Positions 9,253 to 16,841 of a DNA stretch of 64,000 nt are shown piece by piece. The translations under genes were made by a program, and so were the position numbers. The notes under the pieces are model-generated. The model did not search any database and was not told where the DNA came from. It was given only the letters and a program-made list of their open reading frames with translations. Source of the DNA: an uncultured Desulfobacter sp. (lineage in GTDB: Bacteria > Desulfobacterota > Desulfobacteria > Desulfobacterales > Desulfobacteraceae); contig NZ_OY762929.1 in the NCBI RefSeq assembly GCF_963666675.1, forward strand, positions 2,356,001 to 2,420,000, in the 5' to 3' direction. Every line of letters starts with the position of its first letter. Position 1 is the first letter of the stretch.

Positions 9253-9380
9253 GCGTCAGGGTAAGGGCTTGGCGCTAAATTCGATGCAGTCGTCCTGACT
9301 GCATCGGAAGCGAACAGGCATAAGCTTTTCAGTCGTGAACGCATATGCCTGAACGCCGCTTCAATCCCTTACCCTGACGC
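9253..9380. repeat. Three-hairpin inverted-repeat element between patA and aldehyde dehydrogenase
   Basis: A perfect 15-bp inverted repeat, GCGTCAGGGTAAGGG at 9253-9267 and its complement at 9366-9380, encloses two further hairpins. One has a 10-bp stem at 9282-9291/9297-9306 (CGATGCAGTC). The other has an 8-bp stem at 9315-9322/9344-9351 (CAGGCATA). The whole 128-bp unit would fold as a three-way junction in RNA. It lies inside the polyamine operon and could be a processing or attenuation site, or a REP-like insertion. There is no T-run, so it is not a classical terminator. Confidence 0.7.
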
Positions 9381-9428
9381 GGCCTGGACGCCTTGGCAGG
9401 ACCATCTTCGGTGCCATTGGGCGCAGTT

Positions 9429-10784
9429 TTATTGGCCTTTAATTTCTTTGAATACCTCTTCCATGATGCCCAGGGCTTTGTCCAGGGTCTCCATGGGGAT
9501 GTTCAAGGCCGGTTCAAACCGGATGCATTTTGCATTGGTCAAGGTACCTGCGGTGATCACACCCCGGGCAAACAATCCCGCTGCCAGTTGGTATCCAATT
9601 TCATCCGAGACAAATTCCATGCCGATGAGCAGTCCCTTACCGGTGACTTTTTCCAGAATGCCCGGGTATTTCTCCTGGAGTTCTCCCAGACGGCCTTTGA
9701 TATATTCACCTTTCTTGGCGGCCTGGCCGGGCAGGTCCTCTGCCTGGAGCACGGTGATGGCGGCAAGGGCGGCTGCACAGGCAATGGGGTTGCCGCCGGT
9801 GGTGGTGGTGTGCATGAAGGGATTGGGTTCCATGACCTCCCAGATTTTGGGTGTGGAGAAAAATCCGGACATGGGCACCACACCGCCGCCGAGGGCCTTG
9901 CCAAAGCACATGATATCCGGGGTGACGTCCCAATGGTCTACGCCGAATATTTTGCCTGTCCGTCCAAAGCCTGTCTGCACCTCATCGGCAATGAGCAGCA
10001 CACCGTATTTGTCACACAACTGCCGCAGGCGGGGCCAGAAATCATCGGGCGGTACGATGCCGCCTGCCTCGCCCTGGATGGGTTCGGCCACAATACCTGC
10101 AATGTCGTTGCCCACGGCAGCATTGGCTTTAAGTATCCGTTCCACGGCGTCGGCATCCCCGAACGGCGCATGCTGCACACCCTCAAGCAAGGGCAGCAGG
10201 GGTTGGCGATAGACATCTTTGCCCATCAGGGACAAGGAGCCCAGGGTTTTTCCATGAAACCCCTTGAGCATGGCAATAAACCCTTTTTTCCCGGTGTAGA
10301 ATTTGGCAAGCTTCATGGCGCCTTCAACCGCCTCGGTGCCGGAATTGGCAAAAAAACCATACTGGATATCCCCGGGGGTGATCATGCCGATCACCTGGGC
10401 AAGTTTTGCCCGCAGCGGGTCAAGCATCTCCTGGCTGTACTGGGGGCTTCTGTCCAGCTGGGCCTTGACCGCATTCACAATTTTTGGATGCCGGATGCCG
10501 TAGGTGTAAAGGCCGAATCCACCGAGCAGGTCAATGTATTCACGTCCAAGGATATCTTTTAAGATGGAACCCTGGCCGGTCCACTCGGTGACGGCAAAGC
10601 TGTTTTCTTCGGTGACCGATTTGCGGTATTCCAGAAACCCTTTGTTGACGTGGTTGCGGAAATTTTCCACGGTCTCTTTGGCCACCATCTCCCGTTCCTG
10701 CCGGGTAATATCGGCTTCGTTTTTTTCAATGATGTCCACGTACTTATTGGCTTCTTTAAACGCTTGTGTCATATCCCTGCTCAT
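9429..10784 (-). CDS. patA: Putrescine aminotransferase
   Basis: 451 aa class-III PLP aminotransferase that moves the amino group of putrescine to 2-oxoglutarate, giving 4-aminobutanal. It can be followed along its length against E. coli PatA/YgjG as I remember it: NKGFLEYRKSVT, LLGGFGLYTYG, SQEMLDPLRAKLA, GFFANSGTEAVEGAMKLAK, LIADEVQTGFGRTGK and TTTGGNPIACAAALA. The PLP lysine is in MCFGKALGGG. The ATG is preceded by AAAAGGAAG. A TetR-type palindrome lies 54 bp upstream, so this gene probably has its own promoter within the polyamine locus. Confidence 0.95.
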   Translation of the reverse strand: MSRDMTQAFKEANKYVDIIEKNEADITRQEREMVAKETVENFRNHVNKGFLEYRKSVTEENSFAVTEWTGQGSILKDILGREYIDLLGGFGLYTYGIRHPKIVNAVKAQLDRSPQYSQEMLDPLRAKLAQVIGMITPGDIQYGFFANSGTEAVEGAMKLAKFYTGKKGFIAMLKGFHGKTLGSLSLMGKDVYRQPLLPLLEGVQHAPFGDADAVERILKANAAVGNDIAGIVAEPIQGEAGGIVPPDDFWPRLRQLCDKYGVLLIADEVQTGFGRTGKIFGVDHWDVTPDIMCFGKALGGGVVPMSGFFSTPKIWEVMEPNPFMHTTTTGGNPIACAAALAAITVLQAEDLPGQAAKKGEYIKGRLGELQEKYPGILEKVTGKGLLIGMEFVSDEIGYQLAAGLFARGVITAGTLTNAKCIRFEPALNIPMETLDKALGIMEEVFKEIKGQ

Positions 10785-10837
10785 TTTATTTGCTTCCTTT
10801 TATCTCCATGTGAGTAAAAAATGTGTTGTAAAGTTTA

Positions 10838-10853
10838 TACTGAATGGTCAGTA
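10838..10853. promoter_or_regulatory. Putative TetR operator upstream of patA
   Basis: TACTGA-ATGG-TCAGTA is a perfect 6+6 inverted repeat with a 4-bp spacer, 54 bp before the patA start. The same design occurs at 14982-14997 (before potA) and 15774-15789 (before tetR). I infer that the TetR protein encoded at 15050-15658 binds all three. Confidence 0.75.
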
Positions 10854-10929
10854 AATAATTATTTGCACCCTGTATATTGGTAAAAAGTGTTTTCATATCA
10901 TCTCAAATTAAAAGCTTAGATAAAGCTGG

Positions 10930-11051
10930 GTTTGGATGAGGAGGTGCCCATATGCGAGGCGCAAGGAAAGTGGCAACCGGAGCATACTATAGTATGTGAG
11001 GGTTGCAACTTTCCGCAGCAACGAAGCCAATGGGTGCCTCCTGGTCCAAAC
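10930..11051. repeat. Long imperfect hairpin immediately after potD
   Basis: 22-bp arms at 10930-10951 and 11030-11051 (GTTTGGATGAGGAGGTGCCC and near-complement) enclose a second pair of 14-bp arms (GGAAAGTGGCAACC / GGTTGCAACTTTCC). Inside those is a palindrome, CATACTATAGTATG. The element begins one base after the potD stop, between potD and the patA promoter. It could end or attenuate the pot transcript, or be a mobile repeat of the kind often seen after genes in this group. Confidence 0.75.
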
Positions 11052-11052
11052 G

Positions 11053-12108
11053 CTATCTTGTTTTGATCATTGTCCACAACTCATCGTAATACCGGTTGTT
11101 TTTGCCGAGATCGTTAATGAACTCAAGAGTTTTCATGGTCTCTGCACTCGGATAGATAGCCGGATTAGTCAAATCAGCAGGCGTAATAAATTCTTTGGCA
11201 GCTTTGTTCGGCGTAGCATACTGGGTCCAGTTGGACAAAGCCGCACCATTCTTGGCATCCAGCACCCAGTTAATAAATTTGTGAGCATAATCCACATGGG
11301 GCGCACCGGCAGGAATGGCCATATTGTCCGCCCATATCACACCGCCCTCTTTGGGGTTGGCAAAGGCAAATTTTTCCGGGGCATCCGCCACGGCACGCAG
11401 GGCGTCACCATTGTAAACCAAAGCGGCAATGGCTGTACCTGCAACCACCTTGGAGCGGCCACCGGTTCCCACGTCAAACCCGGCAAAATATTTGCTGGAT
11501 TTGGTTTCAATCATCGTTTTTGCAAGGGCTTTAAGCTCATTGGTATCCAGGGTATTCACGCTTTTGCCCATGTATTTGAGGGCAATGCCCAGCATTTCAC
11601 GGATGGAGTCAATCATGACCACAGGCCCTTTGCGTTCCGCAGGATCAAAAAACAGCGACGTAGAGGCGACATAATCCTGTCCAAGTACCTCTTTATTATA
11701 GAGCATGCCCACGGTTCCCCACTGATAGGGTGCTGTGTAGACATTGCCGGGATCATAGGCTGCGTTTTTGAAAGCGTCTTCCAGATTGGCCAGGTTGGGC
11801 AGTTTGGAATGGTCCAGTTTCTGGAGCAGGTTCAGCTTGATCATGGTGTTGATGATGTAGTCGGACGGAACAACCACGTCATACTGGTTTACGCCGCCGG
11901 CCTGGAGTTTGGCCACAAGCTCTTCGGTGGATTCGTATAATTCAACCCGGCTTTTAATTCCGGTATCTTGGGTAAAGGTGTCCATATAGTCTTCGGGCAT
12001 ATATTCACTCCAGATCAGCACACGAAGTTCGTCGGCGGCAAACGAGGCCGCCGGAAACTGAATGAACACGGCACACACCAGCAACAGGGTTAAAGTTATT
12101 TTTTTCAT
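11053..12108 (-). CDS. potD: Polyamine ABC transporter, periplasmic binding protein
   Basis: 351 aa. A Sec signal peptide (MKKITLTLLLVCAVF..., cleavage near ASFAAD) leads a PotD/PotF-type binding protein. Family signatures are LRVLIWSEYMPEDYMDTF, VSRVELYEST-like turn, YDVVVPSDYIINTMIKLNLL, TAPYQWGTVGMLYNK and VIWADNMAIPAGAPH. It captures putrescine, spermidine or agmatine in the periplasm for PotBC. It starts 18 bp after potC with AAGGAGATAAC as ribosome site, and is the last pot gene before a strong hairpin. The exact polyamine cannot be read from the sequence. Confidence 0.93.
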   Translation of the reverse strand: MKKITLTLLLVCAVFIQFPAASFAADELRVLIWSEYMPEDYMDTFTQDTGIKSRVELYESTEELVAKLQAGGVNQYDVVVPSDYIINTMIKLNLLQKLDHSKLPNLANLEDAFKNAAYDPGNVYTAPYQWGTVGMLYNKEVLGQDYVASTSLFFDPAERKGPVVMIDSIREMLGIALKYMGKSVNTLDTNELKALAKTMIETKSSKYFAGFDVGTGGRSKVVAGTAIAALVYNGDALRAVADAPEKFAFANPKEGGVIWADNMAIPAGAPHVDYAHKFINWVLDAKNGAALSNWTQYATPNKAAKEFITPADLTNPAIYPSAETMKTLEFINDLGKNNRYYDELWTMIKTR

Positions 12109-12126
12109 TGTTATCTCCTTGTTTTT

Positions 12127-12924
12127 TTATTGTTTTTTACTGGTAATTCTTTCTGACAGAATCACCAACGCGATGGTTACAAAAATCCCCACGGTTGACA
12201 GGGCATGGATTTTGGGCGTGATGCCCCGGTGTACTTCTCCATATATATAGAGGGGCAGGGTGACCGACGTGGGCCCGGCCGTAAAAAAACTGATGATAAA
12301 ATCGTCCAGGGAGAGGGTCAACGCCAGCATGGCCCCGGATACGATGCCCGGCATCATCATGGGCAGCAGCACATGACGGAAGGTATACCAGTTGGAGGCA
12401 TACAGATCCCTTGACGCCTCTTCAATCTCATTGTTAAAGGAGGCAAGCCGGCTTCGGACCACCAGGGCCACAAAGGCGACCTGGAAGGTCACATGACCGA
12501 TGATCATGGTGACAAGCCCCGGTTCAAATATGGAAGAGACGGAACGCAGACAGGTAAATGCTATGACCAGGGCGCCTGCAAAAACGATCTCCGGGGTGAT
12601 AACCGGCAGGTACAGGTTAATGTCAAAAAAGGTCATCACCTTCTTTGACCAGGGATAGCGGGAGAGGCCCATGGCCAGGGCTGTGCCAAGGACCGTTGCA
12701 ATGGCGGTGGAAACCGTTGCCAGAATTGCGGTATTAACGCAGGCTTCGATGACCAGTTTATCCTGGAGCAGTTTTGCATACCAGTCCAGGCTGAACCCGC
12801 CCCAGTGAATGCCGAAACGCGACTTGTTGAATGAGTAGACCATGACAGCCAGCAAAGGCGTGTAAAGAAACACATAGGTGGCCACGGCAAAAATTTTATA
12901 ACGCAGACCCAGCTTAAACATCAT
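12127..12924 (-). CDS. potC: Polyamine ABC transporter permease
   Basis: 265 aa inner-membrane permease with about six membrane segments. The MetI-type inner-membrane signature (EEASRDLYASNWYTFRHVLLPMMMPGIVSG) contacts PotA. The LALTLSLDDFIISFFTAGP stretch is typical of PotC/YdcV. Its start overlaps the potB stop by 4 bp (ATGA), which implies translational coupling. It forms the transport channel with PotB. Confidence 0.93.
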   Translation of the reverse strand: MMFKLGLRYKIFAVATYVFLYTPLLAVMVYSFNKSRFGIHWGGFSLDWYAKLLQDKLVIEACVNTAILATVSTAIATVLGTALAMGLSRYPWSKKVMTFFDINLYLPVITPEIVFAGALVIAFTCLRSVSSIFEPGLVTMIIGHVTFQVAFVALVVRSRLASFNNEIEEASRDLYASNWYTFRHVLLPMMMPGIVSGAMLALTLSLDDFIISFFTAGPTSVTLPLYIYGEVHRGITPKIHALSTVGIFVTIALVILSERITSKKQ

Positions 12925-13835
12925 ACAATCTCCATTTTTTCGCCTTTGCGGTTCAAAACAACCAGGGCAATGAGGGTTAAGGACATGAGGGCCAGGCTGA
13001 CAGCCGCCCCAAATGGCCAGTCACGGCTTTTGCCGAACTGCTGCTGGATCAAATTGCCCACCAGCATATATTTGGCACCGCCAAGAAGATCGGGAATCAG
13101 GAACATGCCCATGGCCGGCACAAAGGTTAAAATGGCACCCACGGAAAGCCCGGGCAGGGTCTGGGGCAAAATAGCCTGGCGGAACACCCGCCACTTGCCG
13201 CAATACAGATCGTTGGCCGCTTCAACCAGGCTCCAGTCCAGTTTTTCCACACTGGAATAGAGGGGCAGGGCCACAAAGGGCAGAAATGCGCTGATCATAC
13301 CGATATAGACGGCAAAGGAACTTGGGTACAAGGGACTTCCCGGCGGCACAAGGTTAAGAAACGCGGCGATTTTGGCAATGGGAAGCCCTGGTGCCAGAAC
13401 GATCTGCCAGGCATAGGTCCGGATCACCAGGTTGGTCCAGAAGGGGATGATCAGGGCCGTGAGCCACAGGTACCGGGTGGCCTTGTCCCGGGTGGAGATA
13501 AAAAAGGCCAGGGGATACGATAAAATAATGCAGATCAGTGTGGTGAAAAATCCGGCAACCAGCGAGCGCAACAGGATTTTTAAATAGTCCGGGCTCCAGC
13601 CGAACAGGCTGTATCCGGCCAGGCGTTTGTAGTTTTCCAGGGTAAATACCCATTCAATCTCACCGTAGGCCCCCCGGGTGGTAAAGCTGATCACAATCAG
13701 TGACAACGCGGGGATGGACAAGAACAGCATGATCCACAACATGCCCGGAGAGATGCGCAAAAGCCCACGGAATCGGATATTTCTGGGGGTTGACAGTTCC
13801 CCGTAAAGTATTTCCGGTTTATCTATGATTTTCAA
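12921..13835 (-). CDS. potB: Polyamine ABC transporter permease
   Basis: 304 aa with about six membrane segments and the conserved EAA loop (EAANDLYCGKWRVFRQAILPQTLPGL), followed by FVPAMGMFLIPDLLGGAKYMLVGNLIQ, characteristic of PotB/PotH. An N-terminal cytoplasmic extension of about 30 residues precedes the first helix. It lies 17 bp after potA and overlaps potC by 4 bp. It is the partner channel subunit. Confidence 0.93.
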   Translation of the reverse strand: MKIIDKPEILYGELSTPRNIRFRGLLRISPGMLWIMLFLSIPALSLIVISFTTRGAYGEIEWVFTLENYKRLAGYSLFGWSPDYLKILLRSLVAGFFTTLICIILSYPLAFFISTRDKATRYLWLTALIIPFWTNLVIRTYAWQIVLAPGLPIAKIAAFLNLVPPGSPLYPSSFAVYIGMISAFLPFVALPLYSSVEKLDWSLVEAANDLYCGKWRVFRQAILPQTLPGLSVGAILTFVPAMGMFLIPDLLGGAKYMLVGNLIQQQFGKSRDWPFGAAVSLALMSLTLIALVVLNRKGEKMEIV

Positions 13836-13852
13836 CGTTTTGGTACTCCTTC

Positions 13853-14881
13853 TTAATCGTCAATTGTGACCAGGGCCTCTTGCAGAAGTTCCACCCAGAT
13901 CTCATCGCCGATTTCGATCTTGCGGTGGGGAGCGGTCCTTATGCGCAGGTTTCCGGTTTCAAGGGTGAGATTCTGATAGGTGCCCCGGTAATATTTTTCA
14001 ATAACCCGGGACCGGATGCCGTTTTGGGCAGGTTTTTCCGTTCGCAACCGGATGCCTTCGGGCCGGATAACCAGGGAACCCTTTTTCCACTCCGGCATGG
14101 TGTTCGGCACAAAATCCCCAAATCCTGCCTTGAGCACATCGCCTTCCCGCTCAACGTCAAAGATATTGGCTGTGCCGATAAATTCGGCCACAAACCGGCA
14201 GTTGGGATGGTTGTATATTTCTACCGGCGTTCCGCACTGCAGGATATGTCCGTCTTTCATGACGGCAATGCGGTCGGAGACCGTCAGGGCCTCTTCCTGG
14301 TCATGGGTGACCAGAATGAAATTTTTCTTAAGCCGCAGCTGGAGCCGGCGAAGCTGCTCCTGGAGCTGAACCCTTAATTTGGCGTCCAGGGCGGACATGG
14401 GCTCATCAAGCAGCAGGATTTCCGGTTCACACACCAGGGCCCTGGCCATGGAGATCCGCTGGCGCTGGCCACCCGAGAGCTGATCCGGATAGCGGTCGGC
14501 AAATTTTTCAATTTCCAGCATCTCCAGCATCTCTTCCACTTTCGGTGCGATTTGTGTCTCCGGCACTTTTTGGGAGCGCAGGCCAAAGGCAATATTGTCA
14601 TAGTTTTTCAGGTGGGGAAAAAGCGCATAGCTCTGAAAAACGGTGTTTACCGGACGTTTATTTGCCGGGATATCAAGAATGGGGTTCCCGTTTAAAAACA
14701 GATTACCGTCCGAAGCGGTTTCAAGGCCTGCAATGATCCTTAAAAGGGTGGTTTTGCCGCAACCGGAGGGGCCAAGAAGGGTGAAAAGTTCTCCCTGGTT
14801 GATGCGCAGATCTACATTGTTGAGCGCTTTGACTTCGCCGTAATTTTTGTGTAACGCACACGCTTCCAGACAATATTCCAT
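13853..14881 (-). CDS. potA: Polyamine ABC transporter ATP-binding protein
   Basis: 342 aa. I chose the ATG at 14881 because AGGTG lies just upstream; a TTG 33 bp earlier is the alternative. It has Walker A (LLGPSGCGKTTLLRIIAG), Q-loop, ABC signature (LSGGQRQRISMARAL), Walker B (EILLLDEPMSALDAK), the switch histidine in THDQEEAL, and a C-terminal TOBE domain. It powers PotBCD polyamine uptake. It is the first structural gene of the transporter, with a TetR-type palindrome about 100 bp upstream. Confidence 0.95.
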   Translation of the reverse strand: MEYCLEACALHKNYGEVKALNNVDLRINQGELFTLLGPSGCGKTTLLRIIAGLETASDGNLFLNGNPILDIPANKRPVNTVFQSYALFPHLKNYDNIAFGLRSQKVPETQIAPKVEEMLEMLEIEKFADRYPDQLSGGQRQRISMARALVCEPEILLLDEPMSALDAKLRVQLQEQLRRLQLRLKKNFILVTHDQEEALTVSDRIAVMKDGHILQCGTPVEIYNHPNCRFVAEFIGTANIFDVEREGDVLKAGFGDFVPNTMPEWKKGSLVIRPEGIRLRTEKPAQNGIRSRVIEKYYRGTYQNLTLETGNLRIRTAPHRKIEIGDEIWVELLQEALVTIDD

Positions 14882-14981
14882 GTTGTCACCTGAGTTTTTA
14901 CCTTTAAGTTTCAATCCGTTGTTAGATAGTTTTATACTTGTTGCAGGTTCCCGGGTGTCGGTCGGCCTGCGGGTTTTGTTT

Positions 14982-14997
14982 TACTGAACGGTCAGTG
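14982..14997. promoter_or_regulatory. Putative TetR operator upstream of potA
   Basis: TACTGA-ACGG-TCAGTG is an inverted repeat of the same 6-4-6 design and nearly the same bases as the site before patA. It lies between the tetR stop and the potA start, where the pot promoter should be. Confidence 0.75.
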
Positions 14998-15049
14998 AAT
15001 ATTTTTAGACACGTTATACCTGATCCCGTTACGTTCATTGTGCGTCCCA

Positions 15050-15658
15050 TTAAAATGTTCCGCTTTTCAAGATCTCTATGGTTGCCGCTTTGGCTGACGC
15101 TGCAAAATCTTCAAATGGTTTGTCCTCATTTAAAAAATGGCTTTGAAATTCAAGGCCTTCCATGATGGTGAGGACATAGTCGGCGGCTTTGCATTCGTCT
15201 GAGACCTTGATAACGCCGTCTTTGTTGAACGCGATGAACGCATCATGCAGATAATCACGGAACCAGCGGAACATCTCTCTCAGGGCCTTGCGAATCCCTT
15301 CATCCCGAAAACTTTTGTAATAAAACCCAAAATGGACCCCGGGGTCCACGGTGCGGTTCCACTTGAAGCTGAAAATCAGATCCATCAGCGCATCAAACCG
15401 CAGGGTGCTGTCGGGTATTAAGTCAAAGTTCAGCATATGTTCGGCTTTGTACTTGGAAATTAACAGCTCTACGAGTTCGCGCTGCAGGTTGTCCTTGTTC
15501 TTGAAGTAGTGGAGAATCAGGGTCGGATGGATATCCAGGTGCTCGGCAATTTTTCCGATGGAACTGCCTTCAAACCCCTTTTCAATTAAAACCCGATAAT
15601 ACCCTTCAAGAATTTCAGGTTTCCTGGTTTCTGCATTTCGATTTTTTCTGGTTGCCAT
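15050..15658 (-). CDS. TetR-family regulator of the polyamine locus
   Basis: 202 aa. The N-terminal helix-turn-helix (about residues 17-60; GSSIGKIAEHLDIHPTLILHYFKNKDNL) is typical of TetR proteins. The C-terminal helical part is the ligand/dimer domain. It is upstream of, and on the same strand as, potABCD-patA-aldH-aguAB. Three palindromes (15774-15789, 14982-14997, 10838-10853) sit before tetR, potA and patA, so autoregulation and control of both uptake and catabolism are likely. A polyamine or an aldehyde intermediate could be the inducer; this is inference. BetI-type relatives are the main alternative. Confidence 0.88.
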   Translation of the reverse strand: MATRKNRNAETRKPEILEGYYRVLIEKGFEGSSIGKIAEHLDIHPTLILHYFKNKDNLQRELVELLISKYKAEHMLNFDLIPDSTLRFDALMDLIFSFKWNRTVDPGVHFGFYYKSFRDEGIRKALREMFRWFRDYLHDAFIAFNKDGVIKVSDECKAADYVLTIMEGLEFQSHFLNEDKPFEDFAASAKAATIEILKSGTF

Positions 15659-16014
15659 ATAAGAAGTCCGCCTTAAAGCGTTTTTTAATTTCCGGTTTAA
15701 AAATATTTCATGTGTTTCAAAGTTACATTTTATGTACTTTTAACATTCACAAAATTGTATTGTCAATAAAATTTACTGGGTATTCAGTTAAAAAAATTAA
15801 AGGTGCCGGGAGAAAAGGCGTGGTACATTGGTTTGGGCCGTTTTTTAATGACTGTTTGATTTTGTTGCGGTGGAACCTGTGTGTTGATAAATCATGTCTG
15901 CCCATGGCTATTGTTCCGGGAATACGGGCAATTCCCTGAACTACAGGCGGGTTTCCCTTGATAATTGGCCGTTGCAATGGTAATTGTACCTAACTTAACG
16001 AAAGAGGATAAAAA
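15659..16014. other. Divergent intergenic region with tetR promoter
   Basis: 356 bp, AT-rich next to tetR. It contains the third palindrome at 15774-15789 and must carry promoters for tetR (minus) and the SH3 protein (plus). Short frames on both strands look non-coding. Confidence 0.5.
15774..15789. promoter_or_regulatory. Putative TetR operator upstream of tetR
   Basis: TACTGG-GTAT-TCAGTT has the same 6-4-6 layout as the sites before potA and patA, with one mismatched pair in the arms. It lies 116 bp upstream of the tetR start in AT-rich DNA, consistent with autoregulation. Confidence 0.6.
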
Positions 16015-16626
16015 ATGAGAGCAAAGTACCTGATTCTTACCTGTTTTTTCTTATTTTCTATGACGACATGCGTCTGCGCAAAGGCCATGTATGTATCCGG
16101 CGTCACCCGGATCACCATGCGCACGGGGCCCGACGTCACCCATAAAATTGTGTCCATGGTCACCTCAGGGGTAAAACTGCAGATTCTGGAGTACCGCAAG
16201 GATTGGTCCATGGTAAAGGATTCCGCCGGGAGAACCGGGTGGGTGCTGACCCGTTTTCTTACCGATGACGTACCCAAAGCCCTTTTGCTTGAACGGTATA
16301 AAAAGGAAAACGAACAACTGGCATCAAAGCTTTCCGCAGCAGAAGAGACTGCAAACACCCTGGATACTGAGAACAAGGCGCTCAAGGAAATTGCGCAAAA
16401 ATATAAAAAACTCAAGGATGCTTCGGCAAGTTACCTGAAACTTGAGACCGAACATAAAGCACTTTTGGCGCAGTCCCGGGAACAGGAAGAACGTATTCAA
16501 AGTCTTGAGCAAAGTATTAAAAGTGAAGTCAAGCTCGGTCTGCTTTCCGGGGCCGGTGTTTTTATTGTGGGGCTGATTTTCGGCATGAGTACACGCAAGA
16601 AAAAAAGAGGTTCCTTGTTATCCTGA
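16015..16626 (+). CDS. SH3b-domain membrane protein (YgiM-like)
   Basis: 203 aa. A signal peptide (MRAKYLILTCFFLFS...VCAKA) is followed by a bacterial SH3 domain at about residues 25-85 (VTRITMRTGPDVTHKIVSMV ... GRTGWVLTRFL), a long coiled coil at about 95-170, and one C-terminal membrane helix (LGLLSGAGVFIVGLIFGMS) with a basic tail. This is the layout of the YgiM/TIGR04211 SH3-domain proteins. It probably sits in the inner membrane with the SH3 domain in the periplasm near peptidoglycan. Its exact role is unknown. A GCCTTA/TAAGGC hairpin follows at 16632-16650. Confidence 0.8.
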   Translation: MRAKYLILTCFFLFSMTTCVCAKAMYVSGVTRITMRTGPDVTHKIVSMVTSGVKLQILEYRKDWSMVKDSAGRTGWVLTRFLTDDVPKALLLERYKKENEQLASKLSAAEETANTLDTENKALKEIAQKYKKLKDASASYLKLETEHKALLAQSREQEERIQSLEQSIKSEVKLGLLSGAGVFIVGLIFGMSTRKKKRGSLLS

Positions 16627-16841
16627 TCCAGCCTTACTGTTTTTTAAGGCCCATGATCAGAATTAAATCAGCCACGGATGCGCCGGATTTTAAGTCACCA
16701 TCAAGGCACGCCGAAGGAAGCATATTAAAATATATATCCTTTGGCGTAACGCCGAGGGTGGCTTAAAAGACAAGCCGATGGGCGAATTTATTTTGATCAT
16801 GGGCCTAAGACCCTATAAATATAGTAAAGAAGTATTGAGAA

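Noticed and set aside
9393..10562. 389-codon plus-strand ORF
   Set aside because: Antisense shadow of patA; composition rich in His, Gly and Gln with no domain character.
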